Assembly: GCF_005771525.1 (NCBI RefSeq)
Contig: NZ_VAVZ01000019.1
Location: 1 to 62,806 of the forward strand
From: Nesterenkonia salmonea
GTDB taxonomy: Bacteria; Actinomycetota; Actinomycetes; Actinomycetales; Micrococcaceae
Length of the DNA: 62,806 nt
Reading direction: 5' to 3'
The position numbers and the translations under genes were made by a program. The first letter of the stretch is position 1. Every line of letters begins with the position of its first letter. The notes below the pieces were generated by a model that worked only from the letters and a program-made list of their open reading frames with translations, was not told the DNA's origin and searched no databases. This document shows positions 20,606 through 30,372 of the stretch, one piece after another.

Positions 20606-21686
20606 CGGTCACTCTGTCGCTCCAGTCGGCCAGCTGAAAGGGGCCCACCTGCGCCGGTGGCTCAGCGATGAACTGAGCCACCGCATGGGGAAGATCATCG
20701 GAGGGCTGGATGACCACACCTGGTGTGTCCTCAAGTTCCCGGAAACCCGAAACAGGGGTGGCGGCGATTGGTCGTTCGGCAGCCTGATATTCATAGAGCT
20801 TGATGGGGTCGAGACTGTCAGTGAACTCATCCACCTTGTGGGGCACTACGAGCACGTCTGCGTGCTGGAGGTAGGCGGGAATCGTGTGGTGGGCCCGGGT
20901 GCCGAGGAGGCGGACGCCGGGCGCATGGTTCAACAGCGTGGTGTTCTCGGTGCTCAACGCGTTCGGGCCGACCAGGACTAGCGCGGCGTTCAGGGCGGCG
21001 AGTTGCCCCCCGATGCGCAGGCATAGATCCACATCCAGTCGGTCTTCGTGCAGGGTTCCGACGTACACAGCAGACCGGGAGTCTCCCATATCTGTAGGGC
21101 GGGGTAAGGGTTCGCGGTACCGTGCCACATCCACGGCATTCCGGATGAGTTCGATGGGCCGTACTCCTCCCTTGGAATGCGCAAGGTGGGGGGAGCACAC
21201 CACAACTGCGTCACATCTCTGCACGAGCTTTTGGTCGTTGGTGACGATTCGTTGGTGCTCGCGCGGTGGGCGCTCGGCGGCCGCCCAATCATCGGTGATG
21301 TCATAGAGGGACGTCCAGTTGGTGGCGTGGACCATATGGGCCCAACCAGGGTCATTGATCCACAACACCGGTGATTTCATCCCCAGACGGTGCACGGCGC
21401 CGCGAACCCCGCGACGAAGCAAACTGTGGGCCCACGGGCCGACAGCGCGTGGCAACCATTTGGTGAGTTCGAGCCTATGCAAACGGCCACCGTATCCAGG
21501 GACAGGTATCAGACCCTGCCCGAGCTGCGCCTTCTGGCCAGTGCGGATCTGATGCAACGGATCACGGGTCGGCTCAACGAAAAGAACGCGATGCACTGTC
21601 TGTTGGCGTAGCAACCCGTCCACCAGAAACTGATTGCGCCGCCAGACATCGTCCCAGGGCTCGAGGGAACACACGATCAGATCCAT
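20532..21686 (-). CDS. family 4-like glycosyltransferase
   Basis: A 384-residue GT-B fold enzyme. The N-terminal half starts MDLIVCSLEPWDDVWRRNQ; the C-terminal half has YVGTLHEDRLD, LVLVGPNAL, and DSLDPIKLYEYQAAERPIAATP, the E-x7-E-like nucleotide-sugar site of this group. ATG 21686 follows the stop of the upstream gene by two bases, so longer starts are rejected. It overlaps the convergent GT2 by 74 bases. The substrate is unknown. Confidence 0.82.
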   Translation of the reverse strand: MDLIVCSLEPWDDVWRRNQFLVDGLLRQQTVHRVLFVEPTRDPLHQIRTGQKAQLGQGLIPVPGYGGRLHRLELTKWLPRAVGPWAHSLLRRGVRGAVHRLGMKSPVLWINDPGWAHMVHATNWTSLYDITDDWAAAERPPREHQRIVTNDQKLVQRCDAVVVCSPHLAHSKGGVRPIELIRNAVDVARYREPLPRPTDMGDSRSAVYVGTLHEDRLDVDLCLRIGGQLAALNAALVLVGPNALSTENTTLLNHAPGVRLLGTRAHHTIPAYLQHADVLVVPHKVDEFTDSLDPIKLYEYQAAERPIAATPVSGFRELEDTPGVVIQPSDDLPHAVAQFIAEPPAQVGPFQLADWSDRVTAMAAVLNSAAESAEDSAARRRPDQ

Positions 21687-21688
21687 GG

Positions 21689-23659
21689 TCACCGCTCTCC
21701 GACGCCGCCGGCACGGGGCGCCCTGGTATAGAACCGCAAGCGCCACTTCGCTCGGTCCCGAGTGTCCCCGCGGGCCACCGCAGCACGGGCCAATGCACCG
21801 GCGAGCACGGCCGCTCGGAACGAGAACTCCCCGGTCCGGCCGTAGTGCTTATCCATAAAAGCAAGAAGTGAGGTGTTGAACATCTCCATTCTGCGAACTG
21901 AATCTCCACCGGTGCCCGCGCCAACATGAGTGGCGGTGGCCTCAGACACTAAACCGGTTTTCCAGCCCCGTTTGACGGCTCGTAACTGCCAGTCGGTTTC
22001 CTCCGCGTAGAGAAAGAACCGCTCATCGAATCTTCCAACATCAGCCAACGCAGAGCCGCGAAGCAATAGCACCGAACCAATGATGAAGCCTGCACGGTTG
22101 TTAAGACGTCCGAGCCCGATCGCTTCGAGCCACGCGGCTCCGGGCCCTGGAAATGGCCAGGACACCCGTTCAGGGACCCCGGTTCTCGGGTGCTTCTGCA
22201 CGGGAGCGACGCACGCCAGGTGCGGGTTTTCGTGCAACCCGACGTGCAGCGACCGTATGGATTCAGCGGTGACGGTGGCATCTGGGTTCAGTAGCAGGAC
22301 ATCGGAAGTGCTCAGCCCGCGCTGTTCCAGGGAGTCCAAGGCCATGTTCACCCCGGCGGCGAAACCAAGGTTGCCGCCGGGATCGATGTAGTGGGCACCA
22401 TAGAGTTCCGCGACGTCGCGCGTCTCCGCAGAGGAGGAGTTGTCGACGATCGTGATGGAGAACCCGGTCAGGGGCCTTATGGCATCTGCCAGCGGTTCAG
22501 CTGGGCCATAGGCCACAACCACGATTTCTGGTGGAGCTTCGGGATTATCCACAGGTGTTAGCGCTTCCTGGTAGAACGTGAGTTGTTCAGTGGCTATCGA
22601 AGGCCAGTCGAACTGCTGGGCTCGGTGAAGTCCGGCATCTCTGAGGGTGGACCATCGGACAGTGTCCGTCACCACAGCTAGGGCTTCTCTGATGGCCTGG
22701 GGGTCTCCAGGTTCTACCAGGATCCCGGCGTCGGCCACCACATCCTGGAGTGCGCCGGTGCGACTGGCGATGACGGGGACCCCGGAAGCAAATGCCTCGA
22801 TCACCACCCGCCCGAACTGCTCCAACCATCCGGGAGTGGGGAGCGATGGAACCACAAGCACGTCGAGCTCCCGGTAGAAGTCTGGCAGCTGATCACCCAG
22901 ATGACCTCGAAAAGCAACCTGATCAGCGATGCCCAAGGTGTCAGCCAGCGCCTCCAATTCGGGGCGTTGAGGACCATCACCGGCGATGTCTAGCTGATAC
23001 TGGGGCGCCTCCGAGATTGCGGTGAGCAAGACGTGCGCGCCCTTGTGGGATTCGAGGCGGCCAGCGAAGCCGACGCGCACCGGAGTCTGCGGCCGCTGAC
23101 GTTCACTCGGGGTGAAGACACTGACATCTGTGCCTAGGCCAATTAACCGCGCCGGAGCGCGTAACCCTTTCCGTTGCAGAATCTCCCCAGCCTCACTGTT
23201 GCAGACGTACACCCCGGCGGTCCTGCGCAGTGCGTAGCGCTCAAACCAGCGGAAGGGGACCGGGTAACGCTTATAAATGTTCTGCGCAGAGTAGAGAACA
23301 AAGGGTGTCCGAAGTCCGCGCAGCCGTCGCATGGCAAGCACTTGAGCCGCAGCCAGGGAGAACGGCTCCTCGTGGAGATCGATGAGATCCCACCGCTGCC
23401 CGAGCAGCTTCCAGAGAGGCACAGGTGAATAGACGAAAGCGTTGGGATGTGTCCCGAATGTGCGCACGCCTGTGACGAAATGATCCTGGCCTGCGTGGAG
23501 GTCAATGTTCTTGCCGCCCTCATTCCAGCGTTTGGCGGACACCAGAGTCACATCGACGTGTTGTTTGCGCAGTTCACGTTCCCGTTGCCGCCAAGGAGTC
23601 ACGACGCCGTGATGGGCGACCCTAAGGACACGCATGGCATGAGTCACCGCGCCTGTCAT
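21689..23659 (-). CDS. bifunctional GT4-GT2 glycosyltransferase fusion
   Basis: A 656-residue two-domain enzyme. Residues 1-385 form a GT4 domain (VGFAGRLESHKGAHVLL, and EQFGRVVIEAFASGVPVIAS with the E-x7-E motif). Residues 390-656 form a WbbL-like GT2 domain (IVVVAYGPAEPL, TIVDNSS, GNLGFAAGVN, LLLNPDATV, FDERFFLYAEETDW). The GT2 half is closely related to the free-standing enzyme at 14715-15656. GGGGGGA lies just upstream of ATG 23659. The fusion probably adds two successive sugars of the repeat unit (inference). Confidence 0.88.
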   Translation of the reverse strand: MTGAVTHAMRVLRVAHHGVVTPWRQRERELRKQHVDVTLVSAKRWNEGGKNIDLHAGQDHFVTGVRTFGTHPNAFVYSPVPLWKLLGQRWDLIDLHEEPFSLAAAQVLAMRRLRGLRTPFVLYSAQNIYKRYPVPFRWFERYALRRTAGVYVCNSEAGEILQRKGLRAPARLIGLGTDVSVFTPSERQRPQTPVRVGFAGRLESHKGAHVLLTAISEAPQYQLDIAGDGPQRPELEALADTLGIADQVAFRGHLGDQLPDFYRELDVLVVPSLPTPGWLEQFGRVVIEAFASGVPVIASRTGALQDVVADAGILVEPGDPQAIREALAVVTDTVRWSTLRDAGLHRAQQFDWPSIATEQLTFYQEALTPVDNPEAPPEIVVVAYGPAEPLADAIRPLTGFSITIVDNSSSAETRDVAELYGAHYIDPGGNLGFAAGVNMALDSLEQRGLSTSDVLLLNPDATVTAESIRSLHVGLHENPHLACVAPVQKHPRTGVPERVSWPFPGPGAAWLEAIGLGRLNNRAGFIIGSVLLLRGSALADVGRFDERFFLYAEETDWQLRAVKRGWKTGLVSEATATHVGAGTGGDSVRRMEMFNTSLLAFMDKHYGRTGEFSFRAAVLAGALARAAVARGDTRDRAKWRLRFYTRAPRAGGVGER

Positions 23660-23741
23660 CCTGTCCCCCCGCAGTTCGCCAATATCAGACTATGATGACA
23701 CAGACCACCATTTTCTCACCGAATGGACGAAGCGAGGTCCC

Positions 23742-24383
23742 GTGGTGCACCAGACTCGACTGATGCCTCAGGATCACACTGCCCCGCAGTCTGGCGCGGA
23801 ACCTCAGCGGAATTCTGATGAGATCTCGATGATTTTTGTCTGCCGGGCCAATCGTTGCCGGTCACCGCTTGCTGAACACATCGCCCGCCACCGGGCCTCG
23901 CAGTGGGGGCTGGCGGTCAGCACCTCATCGATGGGTTTTCTAGCTTCAGGTGCTCCTACGCCACCTGCTGGTGTTCAAGCAGCGGCTGAGCAGGATATTG
24001 ACCTGTCGAGGCACCTGAGTCAGCAATTGGACCCTGAACAGTTGCGGGACGCGGATGTCATTCTGGCATCAGGACGAGCTGAAGCTCGTGACCTGGTGGC
24101 AAAAATGCCTGAACTTTGGCCTCGTGTCTTCACCCTGAAACAGTTCGACGCTCAGCTTGGCGCGGATCCGATCTCATCGGAGGAGGGCTTTTCCTCCTGG
24201 GTCCTCCGGTCCGGAGAGTCGCGATCACGCAACGTGCTTTTGGGCAGTAGCTCCAGGGACGACATTGCCGACCCGGTGGGAAGGCCCCCTCGGATATGGC
24301 GGAGGACAATCCGGGAGCTTGATGAGCTGATCCGCAGCGTGCTCGGGCGTTCCGCGGGAGCTATCCCCAGAGCGGAAGTCTGA
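23742..24383 (+). CDS. low-molecular-weight protein tyrosine phosphatase (Wzb-like)
   Basis: A 213-residue phosphatase with the complete P-loop CRANRCRSPLAE (CX5R) near residue 34 and the DPVG general-acid loop near 185. In polysaccharide loci such enzymes dephosphorylate the Wzc-type kinase, here probably the protein at 7396. About 30 residues precede the catalytic domain, so the GTG 23742 start is not certain. A TATGAT -10-like sequence lies at about 23692. It heads a long rightward operon. Confidence 0.88.
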   Translation: MVHQTRLMPQDHTAPQSGAEPQRNSDEISMIFVCRANRCRSPLAEHIARHRASQWGLAVSTSSMGFLASGAPTPPAGVQAAAEQDIDLSRHLSQQLDPEQLRDADVILASGRAEARDLVAKMPELWPRVFTLKQFDAQLGADPISSEEGFSSWVLRSGESRSRNVLLGSSSRDDIADPVGRPPRIWRRTIRELDELIRSVLGRSAGAIPRAEV

Positions 24384-24388
24384 TACAG

Positions 24389-25762
24389 ATGACGAATGTG
24401 AGTGTCCGCCCCGGCGTAGGGGGCAGCACGCGACGTTCTGTGGGCAGCATCGCAGCTGCCATGACGGGGGTCTTCGCCCTGGTGGCTCTCTGCGCGGCGC
24501 TGGGCGTGGTCACTGTCGAGTTCGAAACCTTGGCTCTTATGCTCGCGATCGGTATCCTCGCGATCGGCCTTGTGTCCACCGATATCGGAATCCTGCCGGT
24601 CCTTGCGTTTCCCGCCACGCTCGTGATGGTGCGGACCGGGCCGCTGAGCGTTTCAGACTTGGTGCTGGCAATGGCGATCCTCCCGGCGCTCTTGCTCTAC
24701 CGCCGCAGCGACACAGCGCCCATGCGGAACTTGATGTGGGCAGGTGTCGCCTACCACGTCCTTCTCATACCCACGCTGCTGATGAACGTCTATGTGGAAA
24801 ACTTCCTGGAATGGTTCCACACCATTGCACTGGTCATGGGGGGACTCGCAGTGGGTTGGGTGGTGGGACGTCAGGGGTATGCCCGGAGCGCGCTGACCCT
24901 GTACGTGGTGGGATGCGTCGGCATCGCGGTTGCCGCCATTTTTACTGGGCTGCTGATGTTCGCCCAAGGAGGGTCCTTCGGCCCCGTATATCTACCCGCT
25001 CTGCACAAGAACTTCATCGGCAATAGCTTGGCCTTCGCGTTCCTCATGCTCTGGATACGCCCGGCGTGGCTGCGTTGGAATAGGCAACTAGCGATTCTGG
25101 CCATGGTGGTTTGCGCAGGAGGCATCGCGGCCTCCGGAGCAAGGCAAGCGATGGTCTCAGTGATCGTTGTCATCGCCGTACTGGCGTTGCGCAGCCGCTC
25201 ACGCGGAGGGGGAAGAGGGCGGCTTCTGCTGTTAGCCCTCATACCCGCGATTTTTCTCATCTGGAACTCTGTCAGCGCGCAGTTCGAAGAAGACAACCCC
25301 TTCAACTCTGCGGCTCAACGACTTGAGTGGTTCGGCGAATCGCTCGAGGTGTGGCAACATTCTCCGCTCTTCGGCGTGGGACTCCGCTGGTGGTACACCG
25401 GTAACTACCCAGGGTTCCAGCCGCCCAATGGCTTCTTGGAGATGCTCTCCTCAGCCGGCGTCGTCGGGCTGCTTGCTTTTCTGATTCTCTGTGTTGCCAG
25501 CCTATGGGTGGTGTTCAAACTTCCGCCGCGGTACGGGCAGATTGCCTTGGCCGTTATGCTCGCACGTTTTGTCCAGGGGCAGCTTGATCTCTTTTGGGTG
25601 GCAGGGCAAGCCTCAATACCGTGGATGGTCGCGGGCCTGGCGATCGGCGTGATGGCGCTGGAGCGAGCAAACGGGGTTCCGGAGGCCATGCCCACAAGGG
25701 ATCGACGTGCCCAAGGGATCCCATGGCGAGGGCGGCCCCCGGCCCGCAGGAACGATTCGTGA
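24389..25762 (+). CDS. O-antigen polymerase/ligase-like membrane protein (Wzy_C)
   Basis: A 457-residue membrane protein with about eleven hydrophobic helices and a large outward loop near residues 285-340. That loop carries NPFNSAAQRLEWFGESLEVWQHSPLFGVG, the R-x-EW and H-x-xxGxG pattern of the Wzy_C (PF04932) family. It would polymerise repeat units or ligate chains on the outer face. It is separated from the phosphatase gene by five bases and overlaps the next GT gene by four. A Wzx flippase is not seen in the window. Confidence 0.8.
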   Translation: MTNVSVRPGVGGSTRRSVGSIAAAMTGVFALVALCAALGVVTVEFETLALMLAIGILAIGLVSTDIGILPVLAFPATLVMVRTGPLSVSDLVLAMAILPALLLYRRSDTAPMRNLMWAGVAYHVLLIPTLLMNVYVENFLEWFHTIALVMGGLAVGWVVGRQGYARSALTLYVVGCVGIAVAAIFTGLLMFAQGGSFGPVYLPALHKNFIGNSLAFAFLMLWIRPAWLRWNRQLAILAMVVCAGGIAASGARQAMVSVIVVIAVLALRSRSRGGGRGRLLLLALIPAIFLIWNSVSAQFEEDNPFNSAAQRLEWFGESLEVWQHSPLFGVGLRWWYTGNYPGFQPPNGFLEMLSSAGVVGLLAFLILCVASLWVVFKLPPRYGQIALAVMLARFVQGQLDLFWVAGQASIPWMVAGLAIGVMALERANGVPEAMPTRDRRAQGIPWRGRPPARRNDS

Positions 25763-26913
25763 GGCCCCTGGTGCACGCGATCACCCCTGGTGATCATTTT
25801 TCTCCACAGACTGGTAGCGCTGTGCCCACCGTGATTGATGCGCTGGCCCGGTCAGCACACCTGGACGACCATGCAGGACCCCAGAGCGTTCTTGTGGCGA
25901 AGGGAACATACCCAGAGCGCTACGACTCAGTGGCCGCAGTCGAGTACCACCAGAGAATGGCGCCGAGTCGGCTTCAGCGAGGAGCCGACCTGCTCGCCGG
26001 CCGGCTCAGTGGGGCCCGTCCGTTCCAGCAGCGAAACCTCCACGCGATGCTGACTGAGCAGCACATATGGCCGCCATCAATTGTCGTCGCCCATAACCTG
26101 ATCCAGCTGGTACCGCTGGTGGACGCTGACCGTCACCAGGCTGTGCTCTATGCCCACAACGATTTGTTCCGAACCTACAGCCGACGTGAGGCCGCCAAAG
26201 TTCTCGACTCAGTAGGGCCGATCGTCTCCGTCAGTGAATTCTTGGCTGAGCGGATTCGCCAGCGGCTCCCCGGGCCACTGCAGCAGCGGGTCGTGGTGGT
26301 CCCCAACGCGGCAGATTGTGAGACGTTCACCCCCCGTGCGGCAGAGGGCACCGCCGAATCTGGCCCGCTCAGGGTGGCTTTCGTGGGCCGTGTGGTCCCA
26401 GACAAGGGAGCCGATGTGTTGTTACGGGCCGCGGCTCTGCTGAAGGATCCAGACCTAGAGATCACGGTGGTGGGCAGCACAGGCTTCGATCGTGGGGCCG
26501 AATTGTCCTCCTTTGAACGCACACTCCGCGAATTGGCAGACGGGCTGAAGGTGCCCGTGTCTTTCCGCCCCTTCACGGACCGGAACGCTCTGCCAGGACT
26601 TTTGCGGTCCCAGGACGTTCTTGCTGTGCCTTCCCGGTGGCCGGAGCCATGGGGTCTCACCGTTTCAGAGGGTCAGGCCGCGGGGCTTGTGGTGCTGGCG
26701 AGCAATATCGGAGGTATCCCGGAGGCGATTTCGGACCACAGCCACCTGGTCCCACCAGATGATCCTGAAGCGTTGGCTGAACAGCTCCAGCGGTTTCTTG
26801 CTGACCGTGAGCTACTCGCTGAACACAGCCGTTCCGCACGCGCCCACGCTGAAGCTCATGACTGGCGCGAATCGTGGCGCATATTCCAACGGCACTTAGC
26901 GAAGGCGATGTGA
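25759..26913 (+). CDS. family 4 glycosyltransferase
   Basis: A 384-residue retaining GT-B enzyme: VAFVGRVVPDKGADVLLRA near residue 205, PSRWPEPWGLTVSEGQAAGLVVLAS near 295 (E-x7 type site). GTG 25759 overlaps the previous stop (GTGA) and has AGGAA upstream; an ATG at 25723 in the same frame is less likely. It is the second of five consecutive glycosyltransferase-related genes after wzy. The sugar is unknown. Confidence 0.85.
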   Translation: MRPLVHAITPGDHFSPQTGSAVPTVIDALARSAHLDDHAGPQSVLVAKGTYPERYDSVAAVEYHQRMAPSRLQRGADLLAGRLSGARPFQQRNLHAMLTEQHIWPPSIVVAHNLIQLVPLVDADRHQAVLYAHNDLFRTYSRREAAKVLDSVGPIVSVSEFLAERIRQRLPGPLQQRVVVVPNAADCETFTPRAAEGTAESGPLRVAFVGRVVPDKGADVLLRAAALLKDPDLEITVVGSTGFDRGAELSSFERTLRELADGLKVPVSFRPFTDRNALPGLLRSQDVLAVPSRWPEPWGLTVSEGQAAGLVVLASNIGGIPEAISDHSHLVPPDDPEALAEQLQRFLADRELLAEHSRSARAHAEAHDWRESWRIFQRHLAKAM

Positions 26914-26935
26914 CGAGGTCTACTCAGGGGGAGTT

Positions 26936-28057
26936 ATGACAAGAGTCGTTCAGATTGTGCCCGAACTGCGCACCGGCAGCGGGGTGGAGGCAGTGGCTTA
27001 CCACCTTGAGCAGGAGTGGGCGAAGCTGGGGGTAGACACCAGCCACTTCACGCTCGCAGATGCTGGGGGAGGGTGGCTCCCCGAAGCCGGAACCGGCTTA
27101 GGAGGAAAACTCACGCTAGCAACGAGGGTCGTGTGGTTCTCCACTGTGGGGACTATTCGGGCACGGCGGATGATGACCCGGCAACCGGAAGGCACTGTCA
27201 TTATTTGCCACAACGACGCCCTGGCTGGAGATGTCTACGTCAACCACGGCATTACCGCAGAGGCGATGAAGGCTCGTGGCAACCGGTTCGCGCGCATGGT
27301 GCGCAATCCGCTTCACCTCTTCGTCTGGGTCCGCGACGCACTCCGGTTCGCCGCCGGAACTCACCAAGTAGTGGTCAATCTCAGCGGTTCCGAAGAAGAG
27401 GCCCTCCGGCGCAGCTACCCGAGCATCCGGTCACGGACGGTGATCATCGGCAACGGTGTCGATACTGACCGCTACCGGCCTGACCCCGACTCAAGGGCCG
27501 CCACGAGGGCCAGTCTGGGCATTGACCCAGGTGCGGATGTGGGTGTGTTCGTAGGACACGAATACTCCCGCAAAGGACTACCGCAGATCTTGGAGGCCAT
27601 GACCGGGTTGCCGGATTTTGTGCTGCTGGTGGTGGGTGGGTCCACCGACATGATGGAGCACGCGAAAGCCGAAGCAGCCAGCCTGGGGGTCGCTGACCGA
27701 GTGCGTTTCCTTGGACAGCAGCCAGACCCGCGGCCCTACTTTCACGCAAGCGATGTCTTTGTGTTCCCGAGCGCGTACGAATCCTACGGTCTGGTGATCC
27801 TGGAAGCCTTGGCCTGCGGAGTACCCGTTGTTGCTACAGCTGTTGGTTGCGTACCTGATGTGCTCACAGAAGGCGTCAACGGTGCCATTGTCGCCCCGGG
27901 AGGGGAATCCGTCCGGGAAGGCATTCGGCGGTGCCTGGCCGGGGATCGGCAGGCACAGGCGCAAGCAGCCAGAGAGACCGCAGAAGACCACTCGTGGACT
28001 GCGCTCGCCAGAGAGTACCTCGAGCTCTTCGACTCGTTACGTGGAGGATCCCGATGA
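26936..28057 (+). CDS. family 4 glycosyltransferase
   Basis: A 373-residue GT4 enzyme. RTGSGVEAVAYHLEQEW at the N-terminus is the acceptor-side glycine loop, VGVFVGHEYSRKGLPQILEAM marks the linker into the donor domain, and SAYESYGLVILEALACGVPVVAT is the E-x7-E nucleotide-sugar motif. GGGGG precedes the ATG. It overlaps the next gene by four bases (ATGA). Confidence 0.88.
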   Translation: MTRVVQIVPELRTGSGVEAVAYHLEQEWAKLGVDTSHFTLADAGGGWLPEAGTGLGGKLTLATRVVWFSTVGTIRARRMMTRQPEGTVIICHNDALAGDVYVNHGITAEAMKARGNRFARMVRNPLHLFVWVRDALRFAAGTHQVVVNLSGSEEEALRRSYPSIRSRTVIIGNGVDTDRYRPDPDSRAATRASLGIDPGADVGVFVGHEYSRKGLPQILEAMTGLPDFVLLVVGGSTDMMEHAKAEAASLGVADRVRFLGQQPDPRPYFHASDVFVFPSAYESYGLVILEALACGVPVVATAVGCVPDVLTEGVNGAIVAPGGESVREGIRRCLAGDRQAQAQAARETAEDHSWTALAREYLELFDSLRGGSR

Positions 28058-29103
28058 CGCGACCGCTTCAGGTAGTACACGCCATCCGCTCCAGCGGCTT
28101 CGCCGGCGTTGAACGGCATGTATGTGTGCTCGCTCGAGCCCAGGCAGAGACAGGAAACCTTGTCACCGTTATCGGAGGTGACCCTGAGCGCATGTCACAG
28201 GCGCTGCAGGGCGCAGACGTGCGATTCCTACCCGGTGAGACGGTACGAGCGGTCACCAAGGCCATTGCGCGCAACGCCCGCGAAGCCGACATCGTGCATT
28301 CTCATATGACGGCTGCTGAGTTCGCCGCCGCCCTGGCCTCCCTCGGCCCGACGCGGCGTCGTCCACTCATCGCCACCCGCCACTTCGCAGCCCCCCGAGG
28401 GCAGAGCAGATTTGGGCGTGTGGTCGCCGGGTTCATTTCCCGCCGGGTCAGTGCGCAGATCGCCATCAGCCAGTTTGTTGCCGACCGTGTGGAGGGCAGC
28501 TGTGAGATCGTCTACCCCGGAGTGCGGGCCATGGAGACACCGCAGGTACTACGTGAACCAGTTGTCCTGGTGGTGCAGCGGTTCGAAGCAGAGAAACGCA
28601 CCGACGTCGCAGTGGAGGCGTTCGCCCGGTCTGGACTCGCTGACCAAGGGTGGCGCCTGAGGCTCGCTGGCGATGGGTCACTCCGTGACGATCTGGAACA
28701 ACAGGCCAACGACCTCGGCATTGCCGAGGCAGTGGACTTTCTCGGCATGCGCTCCAATATCCCAGAGCTCATGGCAGGTGCCTCCCTGATGGTCGCGCCA
28801 TGTCCCATTGAAGGACTCGGCCTCGGAGTTCTAGAGGCCATGGGAGCCTCATTGCCAGTGGTCGCGAGCAAAGCCGGTGGGCATCTGGAGACACTGCCCG
28901 ATGAGGCCCACCGATACTGTTTTCCCGCCAATGACGCAGACGCAGCTGCTCGAGCTATCGAAGAGCTCGCTGCAAGTCCCGAACTGAGGAGGAGACTGGC
29001 CTCCCAGGGGTTGCAACGGCAGCAGGAACACTTCACCCCCGCCGCTCAAGCGGCTAGCACTGCGCAGATTTACGACGCCGTCCTCTTCCAGAAAGCGAGC
29101 TGA
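28054..29103 (+). CDS. family 4 glycosyltransferase
   Basis: A 349-residue GT4 enzyme: IRSSGFAGVERHVCVLARA, IVHSHMTAAEFAAAL, VLVVQRFEAEKRTDVAVEA, and CPIEGLGLGVLEAMGASLPVVAS. ATG 28054 overlaps the preceding stop (ATGA), and GGAGG stands seven bases before it, so longer upstream readings are rejected. It is part of the rightward GT block. The substrate cannot be assigned. Confidence 0.86.
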   Translation: MTRPLQVVHAIRSSGFAGVERHVCVLARAQAETGNLVTVIGGDPERMSQALQGADVRFLPGETVRAVTKAIARNAREADIVHSHMTAAEFAAALASLGPTRRRPLIATRHFAAPRGQSRFGRVVAGFISRRVSAQIAISQFVADRVEGSCEIVYPGVRAMETPQVLREPVVLVVQRFEAEKRTDVAVEAFARSGLADQGWRLRLAGDGSLRDDLEQQANDLGIAEAVDFLGMRSNIPELMAGASLMVAPCPIEGLGLGVLEAMGASLPVVASKAGGHLETLPDEAHRYCFPANDADAAARAIEELAASPELRRRLASQGLQRQQEHFTPAAQAASTAQIYDAVLFQKAS

Positions 29104-29105
29104 CC

Positions 29106-30299
29106 GTGCCTGCCACCCGCGTCGCGATCCTAGGGCACACGGCACAACTCGGGGGCGCAGAAATCGCGTTGTTGCGCCTGGTGGATGCACTTCCTGAGAC
29201 CTGGAGCATCACGGTGGTGCTGTTTTCCCATGGCGCGCTGGAAACGGAACTGCTCCAGCGTGGGGTCGCCGTGGAAGTCATGCCACTCGCTGCCCAAACC
29301 GTGACGCAAGGTCGCGCAGAACTGACCGATCCGCGTGTGCTGGCACGTTCGGTGCGCGATTCTGCAGCATTCACAGGTCAGCTCGCTCACCGCCTCTCCG
29401 ACCTAGGTGCGGAACTGGTCGTAGCAAACTCGCTCAAAGCGGCAGTTCTGGGATCCATTGCCGCCCGCCGAGCCCGGCTTCCTTGGGTGTGGCACCTTCA
29501 TGACCGGCTCAGCTCTGACTACCTACCCGCACCTGTCGTCACAGCTCTGCGCATGTTGGGGCGCACCGCACGCCATGTGGTGGCCAACTCTCAGCAGACG
29601 GCTCGTTTGACCCGACTTCCACCGCGTCGTGTATCGGTGGCGTACCCCGGGCTGCCAGAGGCGTCGTTTACCCAGGAGCATCCGCAGTCCACACCTCCTG
29701 TATTTGGTCTGCTGGGCAGAATCAGCAGCACCAAAGGACAGTTGGAGTTCGTCCAAGCAGCGGCGCTGGTGGCCGTAAGACATCCCACTGCAGAGTTCCA
29801 CATTGTTGGCGAAGCGCTTTTCAATGACCAGGATTACGCGGAACATGTGCGGAAACTCCCAAAGACACTCGGCATCGACGGCCGTGTGCGTTTCCTTGGC
29901 TGGACGGCGAACCCAGCCCAAGAGCTGGACCGGTTTACGGCGCTGGTTCACGCCTCTCCAGTGCCGGAGCCGTTCGGACAGGTCATTGTCGAAGCGATGG
30001 CACGCAAAGTGCCGGTCATCGCTACCGTGGGAGGAGGCGTCGCAGAAATCCTCACTGAGGTATCAGACCCTCCCACCGTGGAGCCTGGCAACGCCCTGCG
30101 CACCGCGAATGGTCAGCTGGTCGCACCCCAGGACCCCACGGGTCTGGCCGCGGCAATGAACTGGGTCCTTGATCATCCGGCGGAGGCCTCCATACTGGCA
30201 CAGACCGCGGCAGAGTCGGCCGTACGCAGATTCTCCATTGCCTCCACGGCGGCCGTCTGCACCGCGGTGTGGAAAAACGCCATAGCTGGGCACCACTAG
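29106..30299 (+). CDS. family 4 glycosyltransferase
   Basis: A 397-residue GT4 enzyme beginning two bases after the previous stop with GTG 29106. TAQLGGAEIALLRLVDAL is the acceptor-side motif, VFGLLGRISSTKGQLEFVQA is the inter-domain link, and SPVPEPFGQVIVEAMARKVPVIAT is the catalytic E-x7-E region. The sugar is unknown. Confidence 0.87.
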   Translation: MPATRVAILGHTAQLGGAEIALLRLVDALPETWSITVVLFSHGALETELLQRGVAVEVMPLAAQTVTQGRAELTDPRVLARSVRDSAAFTGQLAHRLSDLGAELVVANSLKAAVLGSIAARRARLPWVWHLHDRLSSDYLPAPVVTALRMLGRTARHVVANSQQTARLTRLPPRRVSVAYPGLPEASFTQEHPQSTPPVFGLLGRISSTKGQLEFVQAAALVAVRHPTAEFHIVGEALFNDQDYAEHVRKLPKTLGIDGRVRFLGWTANPAQELDRFTALVHASPVPEPFGQVIVEAMARKVPVIATVGGGVAEILTEVSDPPTVEPGNALRTANGQLVAPQDPTGLAAAMNWVLDHPAEASILAQTAAESAVRRFSIASTAAVCTAVWKNAIAGHH

Positions 30300-30372
30300 A
30301 GGACCGCAGACGCCGACCTGGGATATCCTGCTCTTCGGACAAGCTCTGTCCTCCCGGGAGGTGGCAGGAAAA

